Of a stretch of DNA of 64,000 nt, positions 25,876-34,331 are shown piece after piece. Below the pieces are notes generated by a model. It was not told the DNA's origin. It searched no databases and saw only the letters and a list, made by a program, of their open reading frames with translations. Position 1 is the first letter of the stretch. Each line of letters opens with the position of its first letter. Source of the DNA: an uncultured Lutimaribacter sp. (GTDB lineage Bacteria; Pseudomonadota; Alphaproteobacteria; Rhodobacterales; Rhodobacteraceae); NCBI GenBank assembly GCA_913061505.1, contig CAJXSO010000003.1, positions 54,426 through 118,425 on the forward strand, read 5' to 3'. Position numbers and translations under genes: made by a program.

Positions 25876-25931
25876 ACCCCCCTTATGTTGGGCGCAGGAT
25901 GGGCCCTGGCGCGGCCAGGCGCAAGGGGGGT
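25876..25931 (-). other. Inverted repeat covering the ribosome site of the SDR gene
   Basis: In the minus-strand transcript ACCCCCCTT (25931-25923, at the P450 stop codon) is perfectly complementary to AAGGGGGGT (25884-25876), whose G-run ends four bases before the SDR start codon. The loop holds a further CCTGG/CCAGG stem. It could hide the ribosome site or couple SDR translation to P450 translation. Confidence 0.5.
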
Positions 25932-27166
25932 CAGTGCGGGTGCAAATCCGCCGGCAGCTTGGCATAGCCGCGAAACCGAATGCGCCCGCCCCATTGCCGC
26001 GCATCGCCCAATTGGTAATCGGGAAAGCGTTGCAAAAACCGGCTGATGGCCACCCGCCCCTCGAGCCGGGCCAGGCTAAGCCCCACGCAGACATGCGGCC
26101 CACCGGCAAAGGCCAAATGGCGGTTGGGGCGGCGGGTGATATCGAAAAGGCCAGGGCGGTCAAAAACCGCAGGGTCGCGATTGGCAGCCCCGATGCACAG
26201 ATGCAGGTTGGTGCCCTTGGGGATGGCCATGCCATCGATGCAAATATCTGCGGTGGTTTCGCGGTTGCCAAACTGGTTTGGCGCGGCATAGCGCAATATT
26301 TCCTCGATGGCGGTGTTGGCCAGCTCGGGTGTGGCCAGCAGGGCCTGGCGCTGATCGGGGTGGTCATGCAGCAGGGCCAGGCCATTGCCAATCAGGTTGG
26401 TGGTGGTTTCATGCCCGGCGTTCAGGATGAAGATGCAGTTTTGCAGCAATTCGGTTTCCGACAGCTGGGCATCTGCGCCCTCGCCCATAATCAGCCGCGT
26501 CAGAACGTCGGTTTCAATATCGCCCGGCCGGGCGCGGCGGCGGGCCACCAGATCGGCCAGATAGGCCTTGAAATCTGTCACGGCCTGGTGCCCGCGTGCC
26601 AGTTGCTGGGCGTCAAGCGCGGGTTCAAGCGCGCCCAAAATGGCCAGCGACCAATCGCGCAGCGGCGCGCGTTCGTCCATGGGCACATCCAGCAGGTTGC
26701 CAATGATCTGGATGGGGATGGCGCTGGCAAAATCCTCGATCAAATCCACTGTGGGGGCCTGTGCCAGCCTGTCTAGCAGCTGATCCACGGTGGCCACCAA
26801 ACCCGGCTCCATCCGGGCAATCGCGCGCGGGGTCAGCGCCGATGTCATGATTTTGCGCACGCGGGTGTGCAGCGGCGGGTCGTTAAACACAAGCGAGGTG
26901 GTGTGATGTTCGAAAAGCGGGCTGCCCAGCCCGAATTTTGGCCCAAAGGCTGTTTTCTTGTCGGATGAATACAGGCTGGTGTCGCGGTAAATGCGGTCTA
27001 GATCGGCGTGCCGGCACAGCAAAACCGATCCATCCGGCTGCGCCAACACCGGGGCATGGGCCAAAAAGCCATCATACCAAGGATGCGGATTTTGCACAAA
27101 ACCCGCTGGCGGCGCCTTCAGATCAAAGCGCGCCACCTGTGTTGCTGAAACCCGATTGTCTGCCAT
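25931..27166 (-). CDS. Cytochrome P450
   Basis: 411 residues, soluble bacterial class. The heme-binding loop is FAGGPHVCVG with Cys360 as thiolate ligand; the I-helix oxygen-activation motif is NAGHETTTN; the K-helix ExxR is EEILR; the N-terminal part has PPLHTRVRKIM, the usual PxHTRxR C-helix motif. Bacterial relatives hydroxylate terpenes, fatty acids or aromatics; substrate is unknown. No ferredoxin or ferredoxin reductase gene is adjacent. It is probably co-transcribed with the SDR gene downstream. The hpa genes are on the other strand. Confidence 0.9.
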   Translation of the reverse strand: MADNRVSATQVARFDLKAPPAGFVQNPHPWYDGFLAHAPVLAQPDGSVLLCRHADLDRIYRDTSLYSSDKKTAFGPKFGLGSPLFEHHTTSLVFNDPPLHTRVRKIMTSALTPRAIARMEPGLVATVDQLLDRLAQAPTVDLIEDFASAIPIQIIGNLLDVPMDERAPLRDWSLAILGALEPALDAQQLARGHQAVTDFKAYLADLVARRRARPGDIETDVLTRLIMGEGADAQLSETELLQNCIFILNAGHETTTNLIGNGLALLHDHPDQRQALLATPELANTAIEEILRYAAPNQFGNRETTADICIDGMAIPKGTNLHLCIGAANRDPAVFDRPGLFDITRRPNRHLAFAGGPHVCVGLSLARLEGRVAISRFLQRFPDYQLGDARQWGGRIRFRGYAKLPADLHPH

Positions 27167-27169
27167 ATC

Positions 27170-27216
27170 GCCCCCCGCCTATTGGGGCCAGAGTGCCCGC
27201 AATAGGCAGGGGGGGC
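27170..27216 (-). other. Long hairpin covering the ribosome site of the P450 gene
   Basis: On the minus strand a roughly 15-bp stem (27216-27200 with 27184-27170, one bulged base) encloses a 15-base loop. Its 3' arm is the GGGGGG run that ends four bases before the P450 start codon; its 5' arm carries the C-run. No T-run follows, so it is a poor intrinsic terminator for ureG and a better candidate for translational control. Confidence 0.55.
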
Positions 27217-27233
27217 AAGCCTGTGGCGCGGGG

Positions 27234-27845
27234 CTATAGCCCGCCCATGGTGCGGATATGGCCCAGCACGGCCTCTACCCCCTGGCCAAGACGCAACGAG
27301 GTAAACACAAAGGGGCGGCCCGCGCGCATGCGGGTGGCATCGCGCTGCATCACCTCGAGCGAGGCACCAACATGGGGGGCCAGATCGGTTTTGTTGATCA
27401 CCAGCAGATCCGATTTGGTGATGGCCGGCCCGCCCTTGCGGGGTATTTCCTCGCCTGCGGCCACGTCGATGACATAGATGGTCAAATCGGCCAGTTCCGG
27501 GCTGAAGGTGGCCGACAGATTATCGCCGCCGCTTTCGATCAGCGCGATCTCCAGATCAGGGTGGCGGGCCTGCATTTGGGCCACAGCCGCCAGGTTGATG
27601 CTGGCATCTTCGCGAATGGCCGTATGCGGGCAGCCGCCGGTTTCGACGCCGATGATACGGTCGGCTGGCAGAATTTGCAGGCGCATCAGCGCTTCGGCAT
27701 CTTCTTGGGTGTAGATATCGTTGGTGATCACCCCGATCGAATGCTGGCCCTTTAGCTGCTGGGCCAGCGCCGCTGTCAGCGTGGTTTTGCCCGCGCCAAC
27801 GGGGCCGCCAATGCCAATGCGCAATGGGCCGTTAAGCTGTGTCAT
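27234..27845 (-). CDS. ureG: Urease accessory GTPase UreG
   Basis: 203 residues. SIMIBI-class GTPase that powers nickel insertion into urease with UreD, UreE and UreF. P-loop [15 protein letters not shown] (about residues 13-27), nickel-site region with Cys-Pro-His in [31 protein letters not shown], and the NKTD guanine-specificity motif in [12 protein letters not shown]. Last gene of the urease operon; its ATG overlaps the ureF stop (ATGA). Confidence 0.97.
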   Translation of the reverse strand: MTQLNGPLRIGIGGPVGAGKTTLTAALAQQLKGQHSIGVITNDIYTQEDAEALMRLQILPADRIIGVETGGCPHTAIREDASINLAAVAQMQARHPDLEIALIESGGDNLSATFSPELADLTIYVIDVAAGEEIPRKGGPAITKSDLLVINKTDLAPHVGASLEVMQRDATRMRAGRPFVFTSLRLGQGVEAVLGHIRTMGGL

Positions 27846-28507
27846 GATTGAAATAACCTCGGTTCTTGGGTTTCATGGCGCATGGCTGCCACATCTGCGA
27901 GAAAGCTGTTTGAATATATGTCATCGGGGCCAAGGCCACGGGTTTCGGCCGCGATTTGTGCGCAAGTGGGGGCCAGGGCCGCCAGCACCTGTTGGCCGGT
28001 GGTTTGCCCCAGTGGCACCAGCCGCACCGCGGCCGACACCAGATTGGCAACAAACCCCTGCAGATAGAGCGCCACCGCCTGATCTTGCGGCAAGCCAGAC
28101 AGCGCCACCGCCCGGCCCACTGCCAAGGGCAGCAGCATATCGGGCAGATCCAGCCCCCATACCTGGCGCACCAGCCGGGCAAAGGCCGCGCCTTGCATCT
28201 CGCCTTCGCGCAGGCGTTCGGCGGCGGGCATGCGTGCGCGCGCCAATGCATGCAATTGGGCCAATGCGCCTGCATCTGTGGCAGCGATGGCCGCCCAAAC
28301 CCAAATTGCATCACCGCGCCCGCTGCCATGGTGCAAGAGATCACCCAGCCAGGAGTGCAGGCTGGGGCCATCATGCACCCAGCCGCTGGCGATGGCGGTT
28401 TCCAGCCCATGCGAAAAGGCAAAAGCCCCAATGGGAAAGCCCGGCCCCAGCCATTGCGCCAGCGTCAGCAGCCCGGTGTCAGTGGGTGTGATCGTGGCTG
28501 TGGTCAT
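27842..28507 (-). CDS. ureF: Urease accessory protein UreF
   Basis: About 221 residues from ATG 28507. All-helical Ure[25 protein letters not shown] at the start is the family hallmark (read in parts), with [15 protein letters not shown] later. It bridges UreG and the UreD-urease complex. The start is uncertain because the frame stays open through the His-codon repeats of ureE; ATG 28507 lies just before the conserved TLAQWLGP and overlaps ureE by 29 bases. ATG 28519 is an alternative. Confidence 0.88.
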   Translation of the reverse strand: MTTATITPTDTGLLTLAQWLGPGFPIGAFAFSHGLETAIASGWVHDGPSLHSWLGDLLHHGSGRGDAIWVWAAIAATDAGALAQLHALARARMPAAERLREGEMQGAAFARLVRQVWGLDLPDMLLPLAVGRAVALSGLPQDQAVALYLQGFVANLVSAAVRLVPLGQTTGQQVLAALAPTCAQIAAETRGLGPDDIYSNSFLADVAAMRHETQEPRLFQS

Positions 28508-29018
28508 GGGTGTGATCATGGGCGTGGCTGTGGTTATGGCTGTGGCTGTGATCATGCGCGCTGTGGCCATGTTCGTGGGCATGGGTGCGCCCATGGCCAT
28601 AGGCGCCGCCTTCGGGGGTAAAGGGCAGGGTGGCGGCTGTGGTGGTGGCACCCAGATGGGCCAGCATATGCGCAATCACCGGATCGCGCTGAATAACCAG
28701 CCGGTCGGCCTCGATCTGGCAGGGTGTGTGGCGGTTGCCGATATGCCATGCCAGCCGCGCCAAGGCGGGGCCTGTGACCAGCAACACCTCTTCGGCGGCG
28801 GCGCGCACCACCACCTGTGTGCCATCGGACAGCGGTAAAATATCGCCCTGATCCAGCGATGTGGTCTGCGCCAGATCGATCAAAAAGGCGCGCCCCTGAT
28901 CTGTAACCAACCGCTTGCGGCGCAAAAACCGCCCGTCGTAATCCAGCGTGACGCTTTCAGCACCTTGGGCCGCACTGGCGCCTTTTTGCACCGATTGGGC
29001 AATGGGAAGATCTTGCAT
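28479..29018 (-). CDS. ureE: Urease accessory metallochaperone UreE with His-rich tail
   Basis: 179 residues. The N-terminal part is the peptide-binding-like domain (DYDGRFLRRKRLVTDQG), the middle is the metal-binding domain (WHIGNRHTPCQIE, with the conserved nickel His). Residues ~143-179 form a tail with about 18 histidines alternating with Asp, Ser, Asn and Ala, a nickel store. The His-codon repeats make a CAT/CAC-rich imperfect DNA repeat at about 28480-28590. Eleven bases after ureC. Confidence 0.95.
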   Translation of the reverse strand: MQDLPIAQSVQKGASAAQGAESVTLDYDGRFLRRKRLVTDQGRAFLIDLAQTTSLDQGDILPLSDGTQVVVRAAAEEVLLVTGPALARLAWHIGNRHTPCQIEADRLVIQRDPVIAHMLAHLGATTTAATLPFTPEGGAYGHGRTHAHEHGHSAHDHSHSHNHSHAHDHTHDHSHDHTH

Positions 29019-29028
29019 TCTCGCCCCC

Positions 29029-30738
29029 TTAGAAAAGAAAATAGCGCTGCGCCATGGGCAGCACCTCGGCGGGTTGGCAGGTTAGCAATTCGCCATCTGC
29101 GCGCACTTCGTAGGTTTCTGGGTGCACCTCGATCTTGGGCAGGGCGCAGTTCAGTTTCAGATCGGCCTTGCCAATGCCGCGGGTGCCCTGCACAGCCACC
29201 GTTTGCTTGGCCAGCCCCAGATTGCGCCGCAGATCGCCTGCAGCACCGGCTTGTGATACGAAAATCACCGCCGCGTTTTCCACCGCGCGGCCATAGGCGC
29301 CCCACATGGGCCGCGAATATACCGGCTGCGGCGTGGGGATCGAGGCATTGGGATCGCCCATTTGCGCCATGGCGATGCTGCCGCCAATCAACACCATTTC
29401 AGGCTTCACCCCGAAAAATGCCGGGTTCCACAGCACCAGATCGGCGCGCTTGCCCACCTCGATCGAGCCGATCTGATGGCCGATGCCATGGGCGATGGCG
29501 GGGTTGATCGTGTATTTGGCGATATAGCGGCGGATGCGGAAATTATCGTTCTCGCCGGTTTCCTCGGGCAGGCGGCCGCGTTGTTTGCGCATCTTGTCGG
29601 CGGTCTGCCAGGTGCGGATAATCACCTCGCCCACCCGGCCCATGGCCTGGCTATCTGAGGCGATGATCGAGAAAGCCCCCAGATCGTGCAATATATCCTC
29701 GGCGGCGATGGTTTCGCGGCGAATGCGGCTTTCGGCAAAAGCCACATCTTCGGGGATAGATTTATCCAGGTGGTGGCACACCATCAGCATATCCAAATGC
29801 TCTTCTACCGTGTTCACGGTAAAGGGGCGCGTGGGGTTGGTGGACGAGGGCAAAACAAAGCTTTCGCCGCAAATCTTGATAATGTCAGGCGCATGCCCGC
29901 CGCCCGCGCCCTCGGTATGAAAGGCGTGGATGGTGCGCCCCTTCATGGCGGCGACGGTATGTTCTACAAAGCCCGATTCATTCAGCGTATCGGTATGGAT
30001 CATCACCTGCACATCCATGGCATCTGCCACCGACAGGCAGCAATCTATGGCGGCGGGGGTGGTGCCCCAATCTTCGTGCAGTTTCAGCGCGCAGGCGCCG
30101 GCCTGCACCTGCTCTTCCAGCGCGGCGGGCAGGCTGGCGTTGCCCTTGCCGGCAAAGGCCAGGTTCATGGCAAACCCATCTGCGGCCTGCATCATGCGCC
30201 CCAAGTGCCACGGGCCCGGGGTGCAGGTGGTGGCCAAAGTGCCATGCGCGGGGCCAGTGCCGCCGCCCAGCATGGTGGTCAGCCCCGAATGCAAGGCATC
30301 GTCGATCTGTTGGGGGCAGATATAGTGGATGTGGCTGTCAAAGCCGCCCGCGGTAAGAATGCGCCCTTCACCGGCAATGATTTCGGTGCCGGGGCCAATG
30401 GGAATGGTAACGCCTGGCTGGGTATCGGGGTTGCCGGCCTTGCCGATGGCCGCAATCACCCCGCCCAAAAGGCCGATATCGGCTTTGTAGATGCCGGTGT
30501 AATCGACGATCAGCGCGTTGGTAATCACGGTATCCATGGCGCCTTGTGCGCGGGTCAGCTGCGATTGGCCCATGCCATCGCGGATCACTTTGCCGCCGCC
30601 AAATTTAACCTCTTCGCCATAAATGGTCAGATCCCGTTCTACCTCTAGGATCAGGTCGGTATCGGCCAGGCGCAGGCGGTCGCCGGTGGTGGGGCCAAAC
30701 ATGGCGGCATAATCGTGGCGTGGAATGCGGGCGGGCAT
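29029..30738 (-). CDS. ureC: Urease subunit alpha (catalytic)
   Basis: 569 residues, standard length. Splits urea to ammonia and carbamate at a dinuclear nickel centre. [14 protein letters not shown] supplies nickel-ligand His residues, [15 protein letters not shown] carries the lysine that is carbamylated, [14 protein letters not shown] and [20 protein letters not shown] hold the active-site flap and catalytic His. [13 protein letters not shown] contains the Asp nickel ligand. Its ATG directly abuts the ureB stop. Confidence 0.98.
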   Translation of the reverse strand: MPARIPRHDYAAMFGPTTGDRLRLADTDLILEVERDLTIYGEEVKFGGGKVIRDGMGQSQLTRAQGAMDTVITNALIVDYTGIYKADIGLLGGVIAAIGKAGNPDTQPGVTIPIGPGTEIIAGEGRILTAGGFDSHIHYICPQQIDDALHSGLTTMLGGGTGPAHGTLATTCTPGPWHLGRMMQAADGFAMNLAFAGKGNASLPAALEEQVQAGACALKLHEDWGTTPAAIDCCLSVADAMDVQVMIHTDTLNESGFVEHTVAAMKGRTIHAFHTEGAGGGHAPDIIKICGESFVLPSSTNPTRPFTVNTVEEHLDMLMVCHHLDKSIPEDVAFAESRIRRETIAAEDILHDLGAFSIIASDSQAMGRVGEVIIRTWQTADKMRKQRGRLPEETGENDNFRIRRYIAKYTINPAIAHGIGHQIGSIEVGKRADLVLWNPAFFGVKPEMVLIGGSIAMAQMGDPNASIPTPQPVYSRPMWGAYGRAVENAAVIFVSQAGAAGDLRRNLGLAKQTVAVQGTRGIGKADLKLNCALPKIEVHPETYEVRADGELLTCQPAEVLPMAQRYFLF

Positions 30739-31044
30739 TTACAGATCTCCCATAACCTTGGCGTTAAAGCCGAAGACGCGGCGCGCGCCAGATAGCGGTA
30801 TCAGCTGCACTTCGCGGCGCTGCCCCGGTTCGAACCGCACGGCGGTGCCTGCGGCAATATCCAGGCGCAACCCATGGGCCGCAGGGCGGTCAAATTCCAG
30901 CGCCGGGTTGGCCTCGGCAAAGTGATAATGGCTGCCCACCTGAATGGGGCGGTCGCCCGTGTTGGCCACCATCAGCGTGATGGGCGTGGCATCTGCATTC
31001 AGCACAATCTCGCCCGGTGCCGGAAATATCTCGCCGGGGATCAT
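30739..31044 (-). CDS. ureB: Urease subunit beta
   Basis: 101 residues. Begins [17 protein letters not shown] and contains [33 protein letters not shown] and [10 protein letters not shown], all family hallmarks. The start at 31044 overlaps the stop of the 62-residue membrane protein gene by four bases (ATGA), which together with the conserved MIPGE beginning argues against the in-frame ATG 12 bases upstream. Confidence 0.97.
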   Translation of the reverse strand: MIPGEIFPAPGEIVLNADATPITLMVANTGDRPIQVGSHYHFAEANPALEFDRPAAHGLRLDIAAGTAVRFEPGQRREVQLIPLSGARRVFGFNAKVMGDL

Positions 31045-31229
31045 TTGCGCCCCCATAGGCCCACGCCCACAGCAACCGCCACCGCCAACAGCCCCAAAGA
31101 CAGGCCCAGGTGATCAATGCCATGGGGGTGCATATGCGCCCCGCCATGGGCCATGGCAGGTGTGGCCAATGCGGCCAGTGCAGCTGTGGCAATGGCGGCG
31201 GAAAAAGCGCTGTGGAGGGGGCGTTTCAT
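31041..31229 (-). CDS. Small His-containing membrane protein inside the urease operon
   Basis: 62 residues between ureA and ureB. A signal-peptide-like start ([18 protein letters not shown]) is followed by a short [13 protein letters not shown] segment with five His and a second hydrophobic helix ([20 protein letters not shown]) ending in RK. If processed, it would be a tiny inner-membrane protein with a periplasmic His cluster. It is translationally coupled to ureB. I do not recognise a named family; a role in nickel handling is suggested only by position and histidines. Confidence 0.75.
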   Translation of the reverse strand: MKRPLHSAFSAAIATAALAALATPAMAHGGAHMHPHGIDHLGLSLGLLAVAVAVGVGLWGRK

Positions 31230-31250
31230 GGGGCAAATCCTATGTTTGGG

Positions 31251-31553
31251 TCAGCGAATGGGGTTGTGAACGGTCACCAGTTTGGTGCCATCGGGGAATG
31301 TGGCCTCGACCTGCACATCGTGGATCATCTCTGCGATGCCAGGCATGCATTGCGCGCGGGTGATCACCTGGGCGCCTGCTTCCATCAGATCGGCCACGCT
31401 GCGCCCGTCGCGCGCACCCTCGACCACGGCATCGGTGATCAGCGCCACCGCCTCGGGGTGGTTCAGCAAGACGCCACGGGCCAGCCGTTTGCGCGCCACT
31501 TCGGCGGCCATGGCCACCAACAGCTTGTCTTTTTCGCGGGGGGTCAGGTTCAT
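31251..31553 (-). CDS. ureA: Urease subunit gamma
   Basis: 100 residues. [48 protein letters not shown] and [14 protein letters not shown] (read in parts) are the standard gamma-subunit blocks. It is the separate small subunit of the three-subunit bacterial urease. Its start lies three bases after the ureD stop. Confidence 0.98.
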   Translation of the reverse strand: MNLTPREKDKLLVAMAAEVARKRLARGVLLNHPEAVALITDAVVEGARDGRSVADLMEAGAQVITRAQCMPGIAEMIHDVQVEATFPDGTKLVTVHNPIR

Positions 31554-31556
31554 CGG

Positions 31557-32387
31557 TTACAATCTCCAGGAAACGGGCAATGTGTTGCCGCTCAGCTGGT
31601 CTAGCAGGGGCAATAAATACTGGCGCAGGCCAAAGCCATCGGGCGCCACAAGGCGCACCACCAGCATATCGGGGCCAAGCAGGCTGGCGCCCCCGGTGGC
31701 AGGCAGCCCGGCGCGGATCTGCGCCACCCGCGCGGCGGCATCAGGGGCCACATACACCACACAGGCCATGGCCGTGCCGCCCGCGGCCACAGCGGGGTGG
31801 TTCAGCTGCTGCTGAATGGCGCCCGACAGGCGGATGGCATCGTGATACAGGGGCTGGCCTGCGCGGTTTATGCTGATCTGGTCGAAAAACTGCGCCGCTT
31901 GCAGGGTTTCGCCCATGGCAGCGCGGCCAAAAATGATGGGTTCGACCAGCAGCAGCCGGGCATCATCGGCCATGTCGATATGCAATTGGCGATGAAAGGC
32001 CGCGCCTTCGAAAACGATCAGCTCTTGCGGCAGCCAATGCAGGCAGGCGCCCGGGCCCACCTGCAGATGGCTGCTGACACGCCCAATATCGGCCTGGGCG
32101 CGATAGGCGCGCTCGGCGGCTTGGGTGGTAAGGCACAGGTTTGCGCCCGCCCCCACCGTGGCCTGCAAATGCAGCTGGTCGCCCCCTGTCACCCCACCTG
32201 CGGTATTGATCAACAGCGCCTCAACCGCATTTTGGCGGCGGGGAAACAGCAGCTTTAACGCCCCCGAGCTGCGCAGCCGGTCGATGCCACTGCCAGCCTC
32301 GGTTTTCTTCACGGCCAATACGGCATGGCCCACCGCGCGGGGCGGCTGGGCGGCAGAGGCGCTTATCTGGCGTGGCTCATAGGTCAT
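31557..32387 (-). CDS. ureD: Urease accessory protein UreD
   Basis: 276 residues from ATG 32387. Scaffold that binds apo-urease together with UreF and UreG. Visible blocks: KLLFPRR, INTAGGVTGGDQL, LTTQAAERAYR, LPQELIVFEGA and VEPIIFGRAAMGE, all typical UreD. The frame stays open to ATG 32477, but that extension would be translated from a repeated TTGGGG-type tract into a Pro/Asn string and is unlike family N-termini. First gene of the urease operon; the promoter should lie at about 32390-32500. Confidence 0.9.
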   Translation of the reverse strand: MTYEPRQISASAAQPPRAVGHAVLAVKKTEAGSGIDRLRSSGALKLLFPRRQNAVEALLINTAGGVTGGDQLHLQATVGAGANLCLTTQAAERAYRAQADIGRVSSHLQVGPGACLHWLPQELIVFEGAAFHRQLHIDMADDARLLLVEPIIFGRAAMGETLQAAQFFDQISINRAGQPLYHDAIRLSGAIQQQLNHPAVAAGGTAMACVVYVAPDAAARVAQIRAGLPATGGASLLGPDMLVVRLVAPDGFGLRQYLLPLLDQLSGNTLPVSWRL

Positions 32388-32402
32388 TGCGGGCCGGGAT
32401 GC

Positions 32403-32433
32403 TGGGGTTGGGTTGGGGTTGGGTTGGGGTTGG
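32403..32433 (+). repeat. TTGGG/TTGGGG tandem repeat with G-quadruplex potential
   Basis: Five G-tracts of 4, 3, 4, 3 and 4 bases separated by TT, arranged as an 11-base period, lie on the plus strand just upstream of the ureD start. Each adjacent set of four tracts satisfies the usual G-quadruplex pattern. As ureD is on the minus strand, the G-rich strand is its template strand. Confidence 0.8.
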
Positions 32434-32621
32434 CAATCTTCCCCACAGCCAGAGCACGCCCCCGCAGGTTGGGCCATGTTTTAGGCGGGTTTTGTGCTGC
32501 ATTATGGGGCAGATGCAAAGAAAATGGGCGCTTGTGGCGCAAATTTGGGCGATTTGAAAACCGGCCGCCGCGATCTGCGCGCGACGGGGCAGACTCGACT
32601 CAGCCCCAGGCCATATTGTAA

Positions 32622-32636
32622 GAACAAAACAGAAAC
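32622..32636 (+). promoter_or_regulatory. Candidate LexA (SOS) box before imuB
   Basis: GAAC-N7-AAAC, seven of eight matches to the alphaproteobacterial direct-repeat LexA box (GTTC/GAAC-N7-GTTC/GAAC), 23 bases before the imuB start. imuB genes are classically LexA-controlled in this class. Confidence 0.5.
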
Positions 32637-32658
32637 AAAAGCTGCCGCTCTTTTTATC

Positions 32659-34320
32659 ATGCCTGCAAAACGCGCCCTTTCCCTGTGGTTTCCGCGCCTT
32701 GGCGCCGAATCTGTGCTGCGCAAAATGGGGGCCAGCGGCCAGGGGCTGGCGTTGGTTATGGTGGCCGATAGCGGGCAGATGCAGGTTGTGGCCTCGGCCT
32801 CGGTGGCGGCTTCGCAGCTTGGGGTGCAGCCGGGCCAGCCTTTGCGCGATGCGCAGGCGATATGCCCCGATCTGGTGACGCGCACCCAGGCCCCGGGGGA
32901 AATGCAGGCGGTTTTGGCGCTGCTGCAGCGCTGGGCGACCCGCTTTTCGCCCTGGGTGGCGGCGCAGCCCCCCGATGCGCTGATGCTAGATATCACCGGC
33001 TGTGCCCATCTGTTCGGTGGCGAGCAGGCGATGGCCAGCCAGATACAGGCCGATTGCGCCCGCCATGGGCTAAGCCTGCAATATGGCATTGCCGATACCC
33101 CGGGCGCGGCATGGGCTTTGGCACGCTTTGGGGGGCAGGGGGCCGGGCCGGTGGGCCCATCGGGGCAGGTGGTGCTGCAAGAGGCCCGCGCCACCCGGGC
33201 CCGTGCAGCGCCCGCGCGCCGGGGCTGGGCGCGCAGCACCAGTGGCCCTGCGGCACCCCCGGCAGGTGGGGGCGCCATTGCCCCGCCCGGCGGCAGTTTT
33301 CAGGCCTTGGCGGGCTTGCCCATTGCGGCGCTGCGTCTTGATCCGGCCATCACCGAGGGGCTGGCGCGTTTGGGCCTGCGGCAGGTGGGCGATCTGGTTG
33401 ATCGGCCAAGGGCCGGGCTGGCGCGGCGCTTTGGCCCCGAGCTGCTGTTGCGCCTGGATCAGGCGCTGGGCGCTGTGCCCGAGCCGATCAGCCCGGCCCA
33501 GCCCCAGCCGGTTTTGGCCACGCGCCTTACCTTCCCCGATCCGATCGGCCTGCCCGAGGATATCGCCGAAGGGGCGCAGCGGCTGGTGCAGCGCCTGTGC
33601 AGCTTGTTGCAGCAGCGCGGCCAAGGCGCGCGGGTGCTGCGCCTGCAGGCCTTTCGCGCCGATGGCACGGCGGCGGCGCTGCCCTTGGTGCTGGCCCAGG
33701 CCATGGCCGATCCGGCGCGCATTTGGCCCTTGCTGGCGCTGCGCCTGCCGGGGCTAGAGCCGGGCTATGGCATCGACGTGCTGCGCCTTGCGGTGGTGCA
33801 GGCCGAGGTGCTGCCGCAACGCCAGCATGCGGGCCACGCAGTGGCGGGGCAGGCGGCACAGGGCCGCGCCGCCGGGCAGGCCGCGCTGGAAGATCTGATT
33901 GGTCGTTTGGGCGCCCGTTTGGGCCCACAGGCGGTGACGCGGCTGCACCCGGTCGATACCCATATCCCCGAAAAAGAGGCCCAGCCCCGGGTGGCGGCCT
34001 TTTGCACCGAGGCGGGCGCATGGCCCCAGCCGCCCCGGCCCCGCCCGCTGCTGCTGTGCCCACGCCCCGAGCCGCTGACAGCCCCGGCGCTGCCGCAGCT
34101 GCCAGACAGGTTTCGCTGGCGTCGGCGCAGCCATGTTGTGGCCCATGCCCGCGGCCCCGAGCGGATTGCCCCCGAATGGTGGCTGGACGATCCGCAATGG
34201 CGCAGTGGCACCCGCGATTATTGGGATATCACCACCCAAGACGGGCTGCGCCTATGGGTGTTTTTTGCCCATGGCGGCGCCCTGTCGGCGGGGTGGTTTT
34301 GCCATGGCAGCTTTGCCTAA
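32659..34320 (+). CDS. imuB: ImuB-type Y-family DNA polymerase homologue
   Basis: 553 residues. The N-terminal half is a Y-family polymerase fold with RALSLWFPRLGAE where true polymerases have the Asp-containing HVDMD motif, and LMLDITGCAHLFGGE in place of SIDEAYLD; the catalytic acids are thus incomplete, as in ImuB. A helix-hairpin-helix-like LARLGLRQVGDLVDRPRAGLARRFG sits at about residues 235-260; a C-terminal half typical of ImuB ends with DYWDITTQDGLRLWVFF. ImuB is the hub of the mutasome with ImuA and DnaE2. Neither is adjacent here: the upstream neighbour is divergent urease and the downstream one is on the other strand. Confidence 0.88.
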   Translation: MPAKRALSLWFPRLGAESVLRKMGASGQGLALVMVADSGQMQVVASASVAASQLGVQPGQPLRDAQAICPDLVTRTQAPGEMQAVLALLQRWATRFSPWVAAQPPDALMLDITGCAHLFGGEQAMASQIQADCARHGLSLQYGIADTPGAAWALARFGGQGAGPVGPSGQVVLQEARATRARAAPARRGWARSTSGPAAPPAGGGAIAPPGGSFQALAGLPIAALRLDPAITEGLARLGLRQVGDLVDRPRAGLARRFGPELLLRLDQALGAVPEPISPAQPQPVLATRLTFPDPIGLPEDIAEGAQRLVQRLCSLLQQRGQGARVLRLQAFRADGTAAALPLVLAQAMADPARIWPLLALRLPGLEPGYGIDVLRLAVVQAEVLPQRQHAGHAVAGQAAQGRAAGQAALEDLIGRLGARLGPQAVTRLHPVDTHIPEKEAQPRVAAFCTEAGAWPQPPRPRPLLLCPRPEPLTAPALPQLPDRFRWRRRSHVVAHARGPERIAPEWWLDDPQWRSGTRDYWDITTQDGLRLWVFFAHGGALSAGWFCHGSFA

Positions 34321-34331
34321 GGCGGGGCCAA

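Noticed and set aside
25553..26776. 407-codon plus-strand frame opposite the SDR and P450 genes
   Set aside because: Both minus-strand genes carry complete catalytic motifs; the opposite frame has none.
25120..27166. Natural product gene cluster built on the P450
   Set aside because: Only an SDR accompanies it; no core synthase, regulator or exporter is linked.
28480..28590. CRISPR-like short repeats near ureE
   Set aside because: They are His-codon repeats inside the ureE tail; there are no conserved repeats with unique spacers anywhere in the window.
32388..32477. N-terminal extension of UreD
   Set aside because: It would be encoded by the TTGGGG repeat as a Pro/Asn string, unlike UreD N-termini; the shorter start at 32387 fits the family.
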